Of a DNA stretch of 59,769 nt, positions 1-8,941 are shown piece after piece; position 1 is the first letter of the stretch; every line of letters starts with the position of its first letter. The notes under the pieces were generated by a model that saw nothing but the letters and a program-made list of their open reading frames with translations, did not search any database and was not told where the DNA came from. Source of the DNA: Hyphomicrobiales bacterium (GTDB lineage Bacteria > Pseudomonadota > Alphaproteobacteria > Rhizobiales > Rhizobiaceae); contig UCII01000032.1 of the NCBI GenBank assembly GCA_900472485.1, positions 1-59,769 on the forward strand, given 5' to 3'. Position numbers and translations under genes: made by a program.

Positions 1-1185
1 GCGGTCCTTCTTTTCCTTCACTTCGACTTCCGTCGAGCCGCCAACGCGGATCACGGCAACGCCGCCAGCGAGCTTGGCAAGACGTTCCTGCAGCTTCTCG
101 CGGTCGTAGTCGGAGGTGGTTTCTTCGATCTGAGCCTTGATCTGGGCAACGCGGCCTTCGATGTCGGACTTGGCGCCGGCGCCGTCAACGATCGTGGTGT
201 TTTCCTTGGAGATCGAAACCTTCTTGGAACGGCCGAGCATGTCGAGGGTGACGGACTCGAGCTTGATGCCGAGGTCTTCGGAGATGACAGTGCCGCCCGT
301 CAGGATGGCGATGTCTTCCAGCATGGCCTTGCGGCGGTCGCCGAAGCCCGGAGCCTTGACGGCAGCGATCTTGAGGCCGCCGCGCAGCTTGTTGACGACG
401 AGGGTCGCAAGAGCTTCGCCTTCGACGTCTTCAGCGATGATGAGGAGCGGCTTGCCGGTCTGAACGACGGCTTCGAGAACCGGGAGCATGGCCTGCAGGT
501 TCGAGAGCTTCTTCTCGTGCAGCAGGATGAACGCGTCTTCGAGGTCGGCGATCATCTTTTCCGGGTTGGTTACGAAGTAGGGGCTGAGGTAGCCGCGGTC
601 GAACTGCATGCCTTCGACGACTTCGAGTTCGGTTTCGGCGGTCTTGGCTTCTTCAACCGTAATGACGCCTTCATTGCCGACCTTCTGCATGGCTTCAGCA
701 ATATCGAGACCGATCTGCTTTTCGCCGTTTGCGGAGATCGTGCCGACCTGGGCAACTTCTTCCGAGGTGTTGATCTTCTTGGCCTTAGCCTGGAGATCCT
801 TGACGACTTCTGCAACAGCGAGGTCGATACCGCGCTTCAGGTCCATCGGGTTCATGCCGGCTGCAACAGCCTTGGCGCCTTCGCGAACGATCGCCTGGGC
901 GAGAACGGTTGCAGTGGTGGTGCCGTCACCGGCGACGTCGTTGGTCTTCGAAGCAACTTCGCGGACCATCTGGGCGCCCATGTTTTCGAACTTGTCTTCG
1001 AGTTCGATTTCCTTGGCGACGGAAACGCCGTCCTTGGTGATGCGCGGAGCGCCGAAGGACTTGTCGATAACGACGTTACGACCCTTCGGGCCGAGCGTGA
1101 CCTTCACTGCGTCAGCGAGGATGTCGACGCCACGAAGCATCTTTTCGCGGGCGCCGCGGCCGAATTTTACTTCTTTAGCTGCCAT
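1..1185 (-). CDS. groEL: GroEL chaperonin, 60 kDa subunit (partial, C-terminus outside window)
   Basis: The first 395 codons of GroEL read leftward from an ATG at 1185 and stay open to the window edge, so about 150 C-terminal residues are missing. The product begins MAAKEVKFG and its last visible part contains the conserved TTSDYDREKLQERLAKLAGG stretch of the apical/intermediate region. GroEL forms the double-ring ATP-driven folding chamber in the cytoplasm. It lies 74 nt downstream of groES and shares its promoter. Rhizobia often carry several groEL copies; this one, with groES and a CIRCE operator, looks like the heat-regulated housekeeping copy. The copy number in this genome cannot be told from the window. 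Confidence 0.98.
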   Translation of the reverse strand, partial: MAAKEVKFGRGAREKMLRGVDILADAVKVTLGPKGRNVVIDKSFGAPRITKDGVSVAKEIELEDKFENMGAQMVREVASKTNDVAGDGTTTATVLAQAIVREGAKAVAAGMNPMDLKRGIDLAVAEVVKDLQAKAKKINTSEEVAQVGTISANGEKQIGLDIAEAMQKVGNEGVITVEEAKTAETELEVVEGMQFDRGYLSPYFVTNPEKMIADLEDAFILLHEKKLSNLQAMLPVLEAVVQTGKPLLIIAEDVEGEALATLVVNKLRGGLKIAAVKAPGFGDRRKAMLEDIAILTGGTVISEDLGIKLESVTLDMLGRSKKVSISKENTTIVDGAGAKSDIEGRVAQIKAQIEETTSDYDREKLQERLAKLAGGVAVIRVGGSTEVEVKEKKDR

Positions 1186-1259
1186 GTTTGAAACTCCTGA
1201 ATTCGCGTTTTCGGGGCTTTAAGGCCCGTCAGCTGTATCGGAAAAGGGAACCGGCTGAA

Positions 1260-1556
1260 TTAGCCGATGATGCCCATGACGTCGGCTTCCTTCATGATCA
1301 GAAGGTCTTCGCCGTTGAGCTTGACTTCGGTGCCCGACCACTTGCCGAACAGAACGCGATCGCCAACCTTGACGTCGAGTGCTACGACCTTGCCGGATTC
1401 ATCGCGAGCGCCGGAACCGACGGCGACGATTTCGCCTTCCTGCGGCTTTTCCTTGGCGGTATCGGGAATGATGATGCCACCCTTGGTCTTTTCTTCCGAC
1501 TCGACGCGACGAACGACGACGCGGTCATGAAGGGGGCGGAAATTGGTGCTTGCCAT
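1260..1556 (-). CDS. groES: GroES co-chaperonin, 10 kDa
   Basis: This 98-residue protein has the full length of the family. It shows the N-terminal FRPLHDRVVVRR strand, the mobile loop around KTKGGIIIPDTAKEK, and the C-terminal GEDLLIMKEADVMGI. GroES caps the GroEL ring and sets the folding cycle. It is the first gene of the groESL operon, starts 58 nt downstream of a CIRCE element, and is followed after 74 nt by groEL. Confidence 0.98.
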   Translation of the reverse strand: MASTNFRPLHDRVVVRRVESEEKTKGGIIIPDTAKEKPQEGEIVAVGSGARDESGKVVALDVKVGDRVLFGKWSGTEVKLNGEDLLIMKEADVMGIIG

Positions 1557-1614
1557 TGTCTAATCCCTCGATCAAATGACATTCACGGATCAGCGGGGAT
1601 CCGTATGGATTTTG

Positions 1615-1641
1615 TTAGCACTCATCCTCTGAGAGTGCTAG
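1615..1641 (-). promoter_or_regulatory. CIRCE operator (HrcA binding site) of groESL
   Basis: The inverted repeat TTAGCACTC-N9-GAGTGCTAG differs from the CIRCE consensus only in the last base. It lies in the groES leader, where the transcription start from the upstream promoter is expected. CIRCE is bound by the repressor HrcA, whose gene is not in this window. Confidence 0.95.
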
Positions 1642-1649
1642 CGACGGTG

Positions 1650-1678
1650 ATTTAGGGGTGGCTTCCAGACGAGTCAAG
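1650..1678 (-). promoter_or_regulatory. Heat-shock-type promoter of groESL
   Basis: On the minus strand CTTGAC (1673-1678) is followed after 14 nt by CCCCTAAAT (1650-1658). This fits the sigma-32/RpoH pattern CTTGAA-N13/15-CCCCATNT. The same bases read as TTGACT-N17-TAAATC for the housekeeping factor, which is a weaker match. The start would fall within the CIRCE repeat. Confidence 0.7.
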
Positions 1679-1980
1679 GACAGCCCTGTGAATTTTTTGT
1701 GGCGCCCTCGGCTTGTTTTGAGGATGATTAACGCCCATGGCGGTGCCGCGTAGCATGTGGTTGCAAAGGTGCTCTCATTTTGCCCTCGTGAAGACAGGGT
1801 CGGATCCCGCCTTTTCCAGAGCGTCATCCCGTTGCTTCCGCTGCGCAATCTTGCCGCTCGCCGACCTTGCCCACGCTCGCTGCTCAGGCCTTGTGCGACG
1901 CAAAAACCTTGCATGCCGCTCTTGTAATTTGCCGGCCGGTTTGCGATGTCAGCCCGTGATTTATTTGATGCGAGGACGGC
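1679..1980. other. Intergenic stretch between groESL promoter and HAD gene
   Basis: About 300 nt divide the divergent groESL and HAD-ribF units. No convincing ORF, RNA gene or promoter for the rightward genes was recognised here beyond the GAGGA ribosome binding site at its right end. Confidence 0.5.
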
Positions 1981-2829
1981 ATGGGCAAACGGATCGAGAG
2001 CTTTCGCGACATCGGCGGACTTTATGATGTTGCGCTCTGCGATGTCTGGGGCGTGCTCCATAACGGCGTCACGGCCTACAAGGAGGCCTCCATCGCGCTC
2101 GAAGCGGCCCGCGGCGAAGGCCTCTCGGTCGTCCTCATCACCAATTCTCCGCGCGTCGCTCCGAAGGTCGTCGAGCAACTGCGGGCGATCGGCGTTCCCG
2201 ACAGCGTCTATGATCGCATCATCACCTCGGGCGACGTGACACGCAAGCTGATTGCCGAGGGGCCGAAGAAGGTGTTTCTGCTCGGTCCGGAGCGCGATAT
2301 CGGCATCCTGGAAGGCTTGGACGTTCAGCGCGTCGAGGCTAGCGAGGCCGAAAGCATCGTCTGCACCGGCTTTTTCGATGACGAGACCGAAACGCCTGAC
2401 GATTACACCGAGATGCTGACGGCCTGGTCGGCCCGCAAGGTGCCGCTGATCTGCGCCAATCCGGATCTCGTCGTCGAGCGCGGCCATCGCATGATCCCCT
2501 GCGCCGGCGCCATGGCCGCCTATTACGAGCGGCTCGGCGGCCAGACGCGCATCGCCGGCAAGCCGCATCAGCCGATCTACGATGCCGCGATCGCGGCGGC
2601 CCGCGAGGTGAAAAGCGAGTTTCCGCTGTCACGCGTGGTGGCGATCGGCGACGGCATGCCGACCGACGTACGCGGCGCACTCGATTACGGCCTCGATCTT
2701 CTTTATATCAGCCATGGCATCCACGCCCGCGAATATGTCGTCGAGGGGCATACGGATGAGGCCGCTCTCGGCGCCTTCTTAGCGCGTGAGCAGGCCTCGC
2801 CGAAGTGGTGGATGCCGCGCCTTATCTGA
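1981..2829 (+). CDS. HAD superfamily class IIA hydrolase (TIGR01459-like phosphatase)
   Basis: This 282-residue protein opens with the HAD motif I in the form DVWGVLHNG (about residue 20), followed by ITNSPR for motif II and a late GDGMPTDVRGA for motif IV. That spelling is typical of the NagD/CECR5-like class IIA phosphatases found next to ribF in alphaproteobacteria. Substrate is unknown. It lies 15 nt before ribF, so co-transcription is likely and a role near flavin or sugar-phosphate metabolism is possible, but this is inference only. The ATG has a GAGGA ribosome binding site 6 nt upstream. Confidence 0.85.
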   Translation: MGKRIESFRDIGGLYDVALCDVWGVLHNGVTAYKEASIALEAARGEGLSVVLITNSPRVAPKVVEQLRAIGVPDSVYDRIITSGDVTRKLIAEGPKKVFLLGPERDIGILEGLDVQRVEASEAESIVCTGFFDDETETPDDYTEMLTAWSARKVPLICANPDLVVERGHRMIPCAGAMAAYYERLGGQTRIAGKPHQPIYDAAIAAAREVKSEFPLSRVVAIGDGMPTDVRGALDYGLDLLYISHGIHAREYVVEGHTDEAALGAFLAREQASPKWWMPRLI

Positions 2830-2844
2830 GGAGAGTGGCAGTCG

Positions 2845-3828
2845 ATGACCGTTTTCCATCGCAATGAAACCCGCGAGCCGCTTCCCGATGCCTTGAAGGG
2901 CGGCGTGGTGGCCATCGGCAATTTTGACGGCGTGCACCGAGGCCATCAATCGGTGCTGACGCGTGCGCTTGAGATTGCCAGAGAGCGCGGCATTCCCGCA
3001 TTGGTGCTGACTTTTGAGCCGCATCCGCGCACCGTTTTCAAGCCGGATCATCCCGTCTTCCGCTTGACGCCTGCGCCTTTGCGAGCGCGGCTGCTGGAAG
3101 CGCTAGGTTTCAACGCCGTCATCGAATATCCTTTCGATCGCACCTTCTCGCAGCGTTCTGCGGATGAATTCGTCCATTCGATCCTGATCGACTGGCTGCA
3201 CGCATCGGAAGTCGTCACCGGCTTCGACTTCCATTTCGGCCATGATCGCCAGGGGGGCCCCGCCTTCCTCATGAATGCCGGTAGCCATAACGGCTTCGGC
3301 GTGACCCTGATCGATGCCTTCCGCGACGAAAACACGGAGGTCATCTCGTCGAGCCGCATTCGTGCGCTGCTCGCGGAAGGCGACGTCGCCCAAGCCGCCG
3401 GCCTGCTCGGCTATCGCTATACCGTTCAGGCGCCCGTCATCGGCGGCGAGAAGCTCGGCCGCACGCTCGGCTTCCCGACGGCAAACATGCAGCTGCCACC
3501 CGAGACATCGCTGAGGGCTGGCATCTATGCAGTTCGCTTCCGGACGGCCGATGGCACCATCCGCGATGGCGTCGCCAGCTACGGCCGGCGTCCGACGGTG
3601 ACGGACAATGGCGCGCCGCTGCTGGAAACCTTCGTCTTCGGTTTCAGCGGCGATCTCTACGGACAGGTCTGTTCGGTCTCCTTCTTCGGCTATCTCCGCC
3701 CCGAGCTGAAGTTCGACGGCTTGGACCCGCTGGTCGCGCAAATCCGTAAAGACGAAGATGAGGCGAGGGCGCTGCTCGCCGGTGTCCAGCCGCTCAGCGA
3801 GCTCGACCGGATCATCGCCTTCAGCTGA
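2845..3828 (+). CDS. ribF: Bifunctional riboflavin kinase / FAD synthetase
   Basis: The 327-residue protein has an N-terminal FAD synthetase domain with the nucleotidyltransferase signature GNFDGVHRGHQ near residue 27 and the SSSRIRALLAEGDV segment. A C-terminal riboflavin kinase domain carries GEKLGRTLGFPTANM near residue 205. It converts riboflavin to FMN and then FAD in the cytoplasm. The length is normal for the bifunctional family. It is the second gene after the HAD phosphatase, with GGAGAG as ribosome binding site. Confidence 0.96.
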   Translation: MTVFHRNETREPLPDALKGGVVAIGNFDGVHRGHQSVLTRALEIARERGIPALVLTFEPHPRTVFKPDHPVFRLTPAPLRARLLEALGFNAVIEYPFDRTFSQRSADEFVHSILIDWLHASEVVTGFDFHFGHDRQGGPAFLMNAGSHNGFGVTLIDAFRDENTEVISSSRIRALLAEGDVAQAAGLLGYRYTVQAPVIGGEKLGRTLGFPTANMQLPPETSLRAGIYAVRFRTADGTIRDGVASYGRRPTVTDNGAPLLETFVFGFSGDLYGQVCSVSFFGYLRPELKFDGLDPLVAQIRKDEDEARALLAGVQPLSELDRIIAFS

Positions 3829-3961
3829 TTTTACCTGCCAAATTGCGCGCGGGGATTGCGGCGCTGCAATATCTTTTTGCCTTGAGCGGGTGGGAAGGAT
3901 GCTGCAATGCTCATATAGCCGGGTGCGAGTCGCCGCGCCCATTTTCCGAAAGGCGCACGAG

Positions 3962-4159
3962 ATGGATAAACGTTTTGGGACAGCAGCCTGCTGGCTGCTC
4001 GTTATTCCCTATATTGGTTTGCTTTGGGTTCCCTTCTACAACAGCCATGACCCCGTTCTGCTGGGATTCCCCTTCTTCTACTGGTATCAGCTGGCTTGGG
4101 TGCCGATCACAGCTATCCTGACCTGGATCGCCTATCGGAGCATGCGCCATGATGACTGA
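3962..4159 (+). CDS. DUF3311 small membrane protein, probable symporter partner
   Basis: This is a 65-residue protein with two hydrophobic segments (about residues 7-25 and 38-58), beginning MDKRFGTAACWLL. It fits the DUF3311 family, which usually precedes SSS-family symporter genes. Its last codons overlap the start of the next gene by 11 nt, pointing to translational coupling. By analogy with small subunits of other SSS transporters it may stabilise or assist the permease; this is not proven. The ATG at 3962 was chosen because it follows a GAAAGG motif and gives the family length. Confidence 0.8.
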   Translation: MDKRFGTAACWLLVIPYIGLLWVPFYNSHDPVLLGFPFFYWYQLAWVPITAILTWIAYRSMRHDD

Positions 4160-5624
4160 TATCGATCCGACCGCGCTTGCCGTCTTCATCTTCTTCCTGG
4201 CCCTTGTAACTGTCATGGGCTTTGTAGCCGCCCGCTGGCGTAGGCCGAAGACCTTGGCCCATATCGACGAATGGGGCCTTGGCGGCCGCACCTTCGGCAC
4301 CTGGATCACCTGGTTCCTCGTTGGCGGCGACTTTTACACCGCCTATACGGTCATCGCAGTTCCAGCCCTGGTCTACACGGTCGGTGCCTATGGCTTCTTC
4401 GCGCTGCCGTATACGATCGTCGTCTATCCCTTTGTCTTCATGGTTATGCCGCTTCTCTGGAAGCGCGCGAAGGATCACGGCTATGTCACGGCGGGCGATG
4501 TTGTCCACGGGCAATATGGCTCGCGGGCGCTGGAACTGGCGGTCGCTCTGACGGGCGTTATCGCCACCATGCCCTATATCGCTCTGCAGCTCGTCGGCAT
4601 GACGGCGGTGTTCAAGGCGCTCGGACTTCATGGCGAACTGCCGCTCGCAATCGCCTTCATCATCCTGGCGCTCTATACCTATTCGGCCGGCCTTCGCGCT
4701 CCGGCGCTGATCGCCTTCGTCAAGGACATCATGATCTATATCGTTGTGATCGCGGCCATTGCCCTTATCCCCGCCAAGCTTGGCGGCTATGCCAATGTCT
4801 TTGCGGCTGCCGACGCGGATTTCAAAGCCAAGGGGGCGGGTAGTCTGCTGCTCGGCGGCAACCAGTACGTCGCTTATGCAACACTGGCACTCGGTTCAGC
4901 ACTCGCAGCCTTCATGTATCCTCATACGCTGACCGGCATCTTCGCCTCCAACAGCGGCAACACCATCCGCAAGAATGCGGTGCTGCTGCCGGCCTATACG
5001 TTGCTGCTCGGCCTGCTGGCACTGCTGGGCTATATGGGCCATGCCGCGCAGCTCAAGTTGGACAGCCCGAACGATGTCGTTCCGGCGCTATTCCAGACCC
5101 TGTTCTCCAGCTGGTTTGCAGGCTTCGCCTTCGCAGCCATCGCTATCGGGGCGTTGGTGCCTGCGGCCGTGATGAGCATTGGCGCTGCCAATCTCTTCAC
5201 CCGCAACTTCTGGAAGGCCTATGTCGATCCGCAGGTTTCCGATGCCGACGAGGCAAAGGTCGCCAAGATGACCTCGCTTGTCGTCAAGGTCGGCGCGCTG
5301 TTGGTCATCATTTTCCTGCCGACGCAGTTCGCGCTCGATCTGCAGCTGCTCGGCGGCATCTGGATCCTGCAGACGCTGCCGGCCTTGGTTTTCGGTCTCT
5401 ATACCAAATGGTTCCGTGCGCCCGGTCTGCTTGCCGGCTGGTTCGTCGGCTTCTTTGGCGGCACCTATCTGGTCTGGGATGCCGGCTGGAAGCCGCTGCA
5501 CATGGTTCCGCTCGGCGAAACCGGCTTCACCGTCTATACGGGGTTGTTGGCGCTTCTCGCCAATATCGTCGTGGCCGTTATCGTCAATGCGGTCGTGCCA
5601 ACACGGGCAGCAGTACGAGCCTGA
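4149..5624 (+). CDS. mctP: Sodium:solute symporter, MctP-like monocarboxylate permease
   Basis: This 491-residue membrane protein of the SSS family has about 13 hydrophobic segments. After the first helix come DEWGLGGRTFGTW and WFLVGGDFYTAYT, the substrate-pathway region typical of the MctP/ActP branch. Rhizobial MctP takes up lactate, pyruvate, acetate and some amino acids such as alanine. The assignment to MctP rather than another SSS carboxylate carrier rests on overall likeness and on the DUF3311 gene just ahead. A strong intrinsic terminator follows 19 nt after the stop codon. Confidence 0.75.
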   Translation: MMTDIDPTALAVFIFFLALVTVMGFVAARWRRPKTLAHIDEWGLGGRTFGTWITWFLVGGDFYTAYTVIAVPALVYTVGAYGFFALPYTIVVYPFVFMVMPLLWKRAKDHGYVTAGDVVHGQYGSRALELAVALTGVIATMPYIALQLVGMTAVFKALGLHGELPLAIAFIILALYTYSAGLRAPALIAFVKDIMIYIVVIAAIALIPAKLGGYANVFAAADADFKAKGAGSLLLGGNQYVAYATLALGSALAAFMYPHTLTGIFASNSGNTIRKNAVLLPAYTLLLGLLALLGYMGHAAQLKLDSPNDVVPALFQTLFSSWFAGFAFAAIAIGALVPAAVMSIGAANLFTRNFWKAYVDPQVSDADEAKVAKMTSLVVKVGALLVIIFLPTQFALDLQLLGGIWILQTLPALVFGLYTKWFRAPGLLAGWFVGFFGGTYLVWDAGWKPLHMVPLGETGFTVYTGLLALLANIVVAVIVNAVVPTRAAVRA

Positions 5625-5643
5625 TTAGATAGACCTTCAAATT

Positions 5644-5674
5644 GGCCGCGGACGGAAACGTCCGCGGCCTTTCT
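5644..5674 (+). terminator. Intrinsic terminator after mctP
   Basis: A perfect 11-bp stem (5644-5654 with 5659-5669) is closed by a GAAA tetraloop and followed by TTTCT. It lies 19 nt after the mctP stop. Confidence 0.9.
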
Positions 5675-5924
5675 GTGCGTTGCCGCGACTGTTTCCTCTT
5701 CCTTTCCCTGGAAAAAACGCCTATGAACCGGCGACCATGACCCAATTTCGGCTGAGCCACGCGATACGAATTATTGGCCCGGCCTTCCGCGCGCTGTAAG
5801 CTGCCGGAAGGTCCGGGTTTTTGGCGTCTCGTTCAAGAGGCGCTTTCCGCCGCCGAAAAATCCCCGTATGGCTGCGCCAGTTCAGGCGCAAGACGCCCGA
5901 GACACCGAGGCAATTGTCACGACT

Positions 5925-8807
5925 ATGACCGATACCGCTGAAAAGATGGATTATTCCAAGACCCTTTACCTGCCGGAAACCGATTTTCCGATGCGCGCCG
6001 GACTGCCGCAGAAGGAGCCGGAGCTGGTGAAGCGCTGGGAGGAGATGAACCTCTATAAGAAGCTGCGCTCTTCCGCCGCTGGCCGCGAAAAGTTCGTGCT
6101 GCATGACGGCCCTCCCTACGCTAATGGCCATATTCACATCGGCCATGCGCTGAACAAGATCCTCAAGGACGTCATCACCCGCTCGTTCCAGATGCGCGGC
6201 TATGACAGCAATTACGTTCCGGGCTGGGATTGCCACGGCCTGCCGATCGAATGGAAGATCGAGGAAAAGTACCGCGAGAAGGGCAAGAACAAGGACGAGG
6301 TTCCGGTGAACGAGTTTCGCCAGGAATGCCGCGACTTTGCCGCCGGCTGGATCAAGATCCAGTCCGAGGAGTTCAAGCGCTTGGGCATCACGGGCGATTT
6401 CGACAATCCCTATCTGACCATGAACTTCCATGCGGAATCCCGCATCGCCGGCGAGCTTTTGAAGATCGCCCGTACCGGTCAGCTTTATCGTGGCTCCAAG
6501 CCGGTCATGTGGTCGGTGGTCGAGCGGACGGCGCTTGCCGAAGCCGAAGTCGAATATGCCGATGTCGAGAGCGACATGATCTGGGTAAAGTTCCCGGTGG
6601 CCGAAGGCCCGGCTAATCTCGCCGGCGCCTTCGTCGTCATCTGGACGACCACCCCCTGGACGATCCCCGGTAACCGGGCGATCGCATACTCCTCGCGCGT
6701 ATCCTACGGACTCTATGAGGTCACGGAAGCGGCCAATGATTTCGGCCCGCGCCCCGGCGAGAAGTTGATCTTCGCCGACAAGCTCGCCGAGGAATCCTTC
6801 GCCAAGGCCAAGCTGCAGTACAAGCGTCTCGGCGATGTGACCGCTGTCGATCTGGCCGCGCTCACCTGCGCGCATCCGCTCGCCTCTCTCGGCTACGGCT
6901 TCAAGGTGCCGCTGCTCGATGGTGATCACGTTACCGACGATGCTGGTACGGGCTTCGTCCACACCGCGCCCAGCCACGGCCGCGAAGACTTTGACGCCTG
7001 GACGTCGCATGCCCGCGATCTCGAAAAGCGCGGCATCTCATCCGCCATCCCGTTCCCGGTCGACGACGCGGGCTTCTACACCGCCGATGCCCCCGGCTTC
7101 GAGGGTGGCCGTGTCATGGACGACAACGGCAAGAAGGGCAATGCCAACGATCTGGTCATCAAGGCCCTGATCGAGACGAACACGCTCTTCGCACGCGGCA
7201 GGCTGAAGCATTCTTATCCGCATTCCTGGCGGTCGAAGAAGCCGGTCATCTTCCGCAACACGCCGCAATGGTTCGTCTATATGGACAAGGACTTTGCGGA
7301 TGGTTCGACGCTGCGCTCGCGCGCCCTGAAGGCGATCGACGACACCCGCTTCGTGCCGGCTGCCGGCCAGAACCGCCTGCGCGCCATGATCGAGCAGCGC
7401 CCTGATTGGGTCCTGTCGCGCCAGCGTGCCTGGGGTGTGCCGATCGCGATCTTCGTCGACGAGCAGGGCAACATCCTGCAGGACGACCGGGTGAACGCCC
7501 GCATCCTCGAGGCCTTCGAAGAGGAGGGCGCGGATGCCTGGTTCGCCGAAGGCGCGCGTGAGCGCTTCCTCGGCGAGAAGGCCAATGAGCCCTGGACGCA
7601 GGTCATGGACATCCTCGATGTCTGGTTCGACTCTGGTTCGACACACACCTTCACGCTCGAAGATCGCCCGGATCTGAAGTGGCCGGCCGACCTCTATCTC
7701 GAAGGCTCCGACCAGCATCGCGGCTGGTTCCATTCGTCGCTGCTCGAAAGTGCCGCGACGCGTGGCCGTGCGCCATACGATGCCGTCCTCACCCATGGCT
7801 TCACCATGGACGAGAAGGGCGAGAAGATGTCGAAGTCCAAGGGCAACGTCACGTCGCCGCAAGAGGTAATGAAGGATGCGGGCGCCGACATCCTCCGCCT
7901 CTGGGTTATGACCTCGGACTATTCTGAGGACTTGCGCGTCGGCAAAGCCATCATCCAGACCAATGTCGATGCCTATCGCAAGCTGCGCAACACCATCCGC
8001 TGGATGCTGGGTACGCTGGCGCACGACAAGGGCGAGGTAATCGCTTATGCCGATATGCCGGAGCTGGAGCAGCTGATGCTGCACCGTCTCGCCGAGCTCG
8101 ATGAGCTGGTGCGTGAAAGCTACGACGCCTTCGATTTCAAGCGCATCGCCCGCGCCCTGATCGATTTCGCCAATGTCGAGCTTTCGGCCTTCTACTTCGA
8201 CGTCCGCAAGGATGCGCTTTACTGCGATGCTCCGTCGAGCCTGCGCCGCCGCGCCTCGCTGGCCGTCATCCGCACGATCTTCGACTGCATGGTGACGTGG
8301 CTGGCGCCGATGCTGCCCTTCACCACGGAAGAGGCGTGGCTCTCGCGCAATCCCGCGGCAGTCTCGGTTCATCTCGAGCAGTTCGTCACCATTCCGGCCG
8401 AGTGGAAGAACGAGGCGCTGGCCGAGAAGTGGAAGAAGATCCGCGCTGTGCGCAGCGTCGTTACCGGCGCTCTGGAAATCGAACGCAAGGACAAGCGCAT
8501 CGGCTCTTCGTTGGAAGCCGCCCCGGTCGTCTATGTCGCCGATCCCGAGCTGCTGAAGGTGCTTGAAGGCCAGGACTTCTCGGAAATCTGCATCACCTCC
8601 GGTATCACCATCCTGGGTGAGCAGGGCCCCGCGGATGCCTTCCGCCTCGACGACGATGCCAAGGTCAGTGTTGTGCCCAAACTTGCCGAAGGCCAAAAGT
8701 GCGCTCGTTCTTGGCGCATCACGACGGATGTCGGCTCCGATCCGGAATACCCGGATGTCTCGGCCCGTGACGCCGCAGCGCTGCGTGAGCTCGCGGCTAT
8801 CAACTGA
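5925..8807 (+). CDS. ileS: Isoleucine--tRNA ligase
   Basis: The class I synthetase of 960 residues has its HIGH motif at residues 71-74 (within ANGHIHIGHAL) and KMSKS at 634-638. The CP1 editing region between them contains TTPWTIPGN and the LDVWFDSGSTH block follows. It charges tRNA-Ile and hydrolyses mischarged Val-tRNA. The ATG at 5925 was preferred over an in-frame ATG at 5868 because the latter adds 19 residues unlike the family and has no ribosome binding site. The C-terminal zinc ribbon of many bacterial IleS proteins is eroded: only one cysteine of the usual four remains, in KCARSW. Confidence 0.97.
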   Translation: MTDTAEKMDYSKTLYLPETDFPMRAGLPQKEPELVKRWEEMNLYKKLRSSAAGREKFVLHDGPPYANGHIHIGHALNKILKDVITRSFQMRGYDSNYVPGWDCHGLPIEWKIEEKYREKGKNKDEVPVNEFRQECRDFAAGWIKIQSEEFKRLGITGDFDNPYLTMNFHAESRIAGELLKIARTGQLYRGSKPVMWSVVERTALAEAEVEYADVESDMIWVKFPVAEGPANLAGAFVVIWTTTPWTIPGNRAIAYSSRVSYGLYEVTEAANDFGPRPGEKLIFADKLAEESFAKAKLQYKRLGDVTAVDLAALTCAHPLASLGYGFKVPLLDGDHVTDDAGTGFVHTAPSHGREDFDAWTSHARDLEKRGISSAIPFPVDDAGFYTADAPGFEGGRVMDDNGKKGNANDLVIKALIETNTLFARGRLKHSYPHSWRSKKPVIFRNTPQWFVYMDKDFADGSTLRSRALKAIDDTRFVPAAGQNRLRAMIEQRPDWVLSRQRAWGVPIAIFVDEQGNILQDDRVNARILEAFEEEGADAWFAEGARERFLGEKANEPWTQVMDILDVWFDSGSTHTFTLEDRPDLKWPADLYLEGSDQHRGWFHSSLLESAATRGRAPYDAVLTHGFTMDEKGEKMSKSKGNVTSPQEVMKDAGADILRLWVMTSDYSEDLRVGKAIIQTNVDAYRKLRNTIRWMLGTLAHDKGEVIAYADMPELEQLMLHRLAELDELVRESYDAFDFKRIARALIDFANVELSAFYFDVRKDALYCDAPSSLRRRASLAVIRTIFDCMVTWLAPMLPFTTEEAWLSRNPAAVSVHLEQFVTIPAEWKNEALAEKWKKIRAVRSVVTGALEIERKDKRIGSSLEAAPVVYVADPELLKVLEGQDFSEICITSGITILGEQGPADAFRLDDDAKVSVVPKLAEGQKCARSWRITTDVGSDPEYPDVSARDAAALRELAAIN

Positions 8808-8816
8808 AGAAAATTG

Positions 8817-8848
8817 CCGGATGAATTGCCTTTGGGGCGTTCATCCGG
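8817..8848 (+). terminator. Hairpin after ileS, possible terminator
   Basis: A 9-bp perfect stem, CCGGATGAA with TTCATCCGG, encloses 14 nt that can form a further 3-bp stem. It begins 9 nt after the ileS stop codon. There is no good T-tract, so it may work with Rho or only protect the 3' end. Confidence 0.4.
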
Positions 8849-8941
8849 TAAAAGCTGCCTGAAAATGGCCCGAATTTTACGGCAGTTGCCGTTGAATGGG
8901 GTCCTATTGCGTTTATTCCGGCATGGCTGGGAAGGGTTTTC

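Noticed and set aside
5675..5924. Possible T-box or attenuator leader of ileS
   Set aside because: No specifier loop, T-box sequence or terminator/antiterminator pair is seen; T-box control is also not expected in this group.
7038..8696. A 552-codon minus-strand frame opposite ileS
   Set aside because: It is the complementary reading of a conserved synthetase and has no recognisable content.
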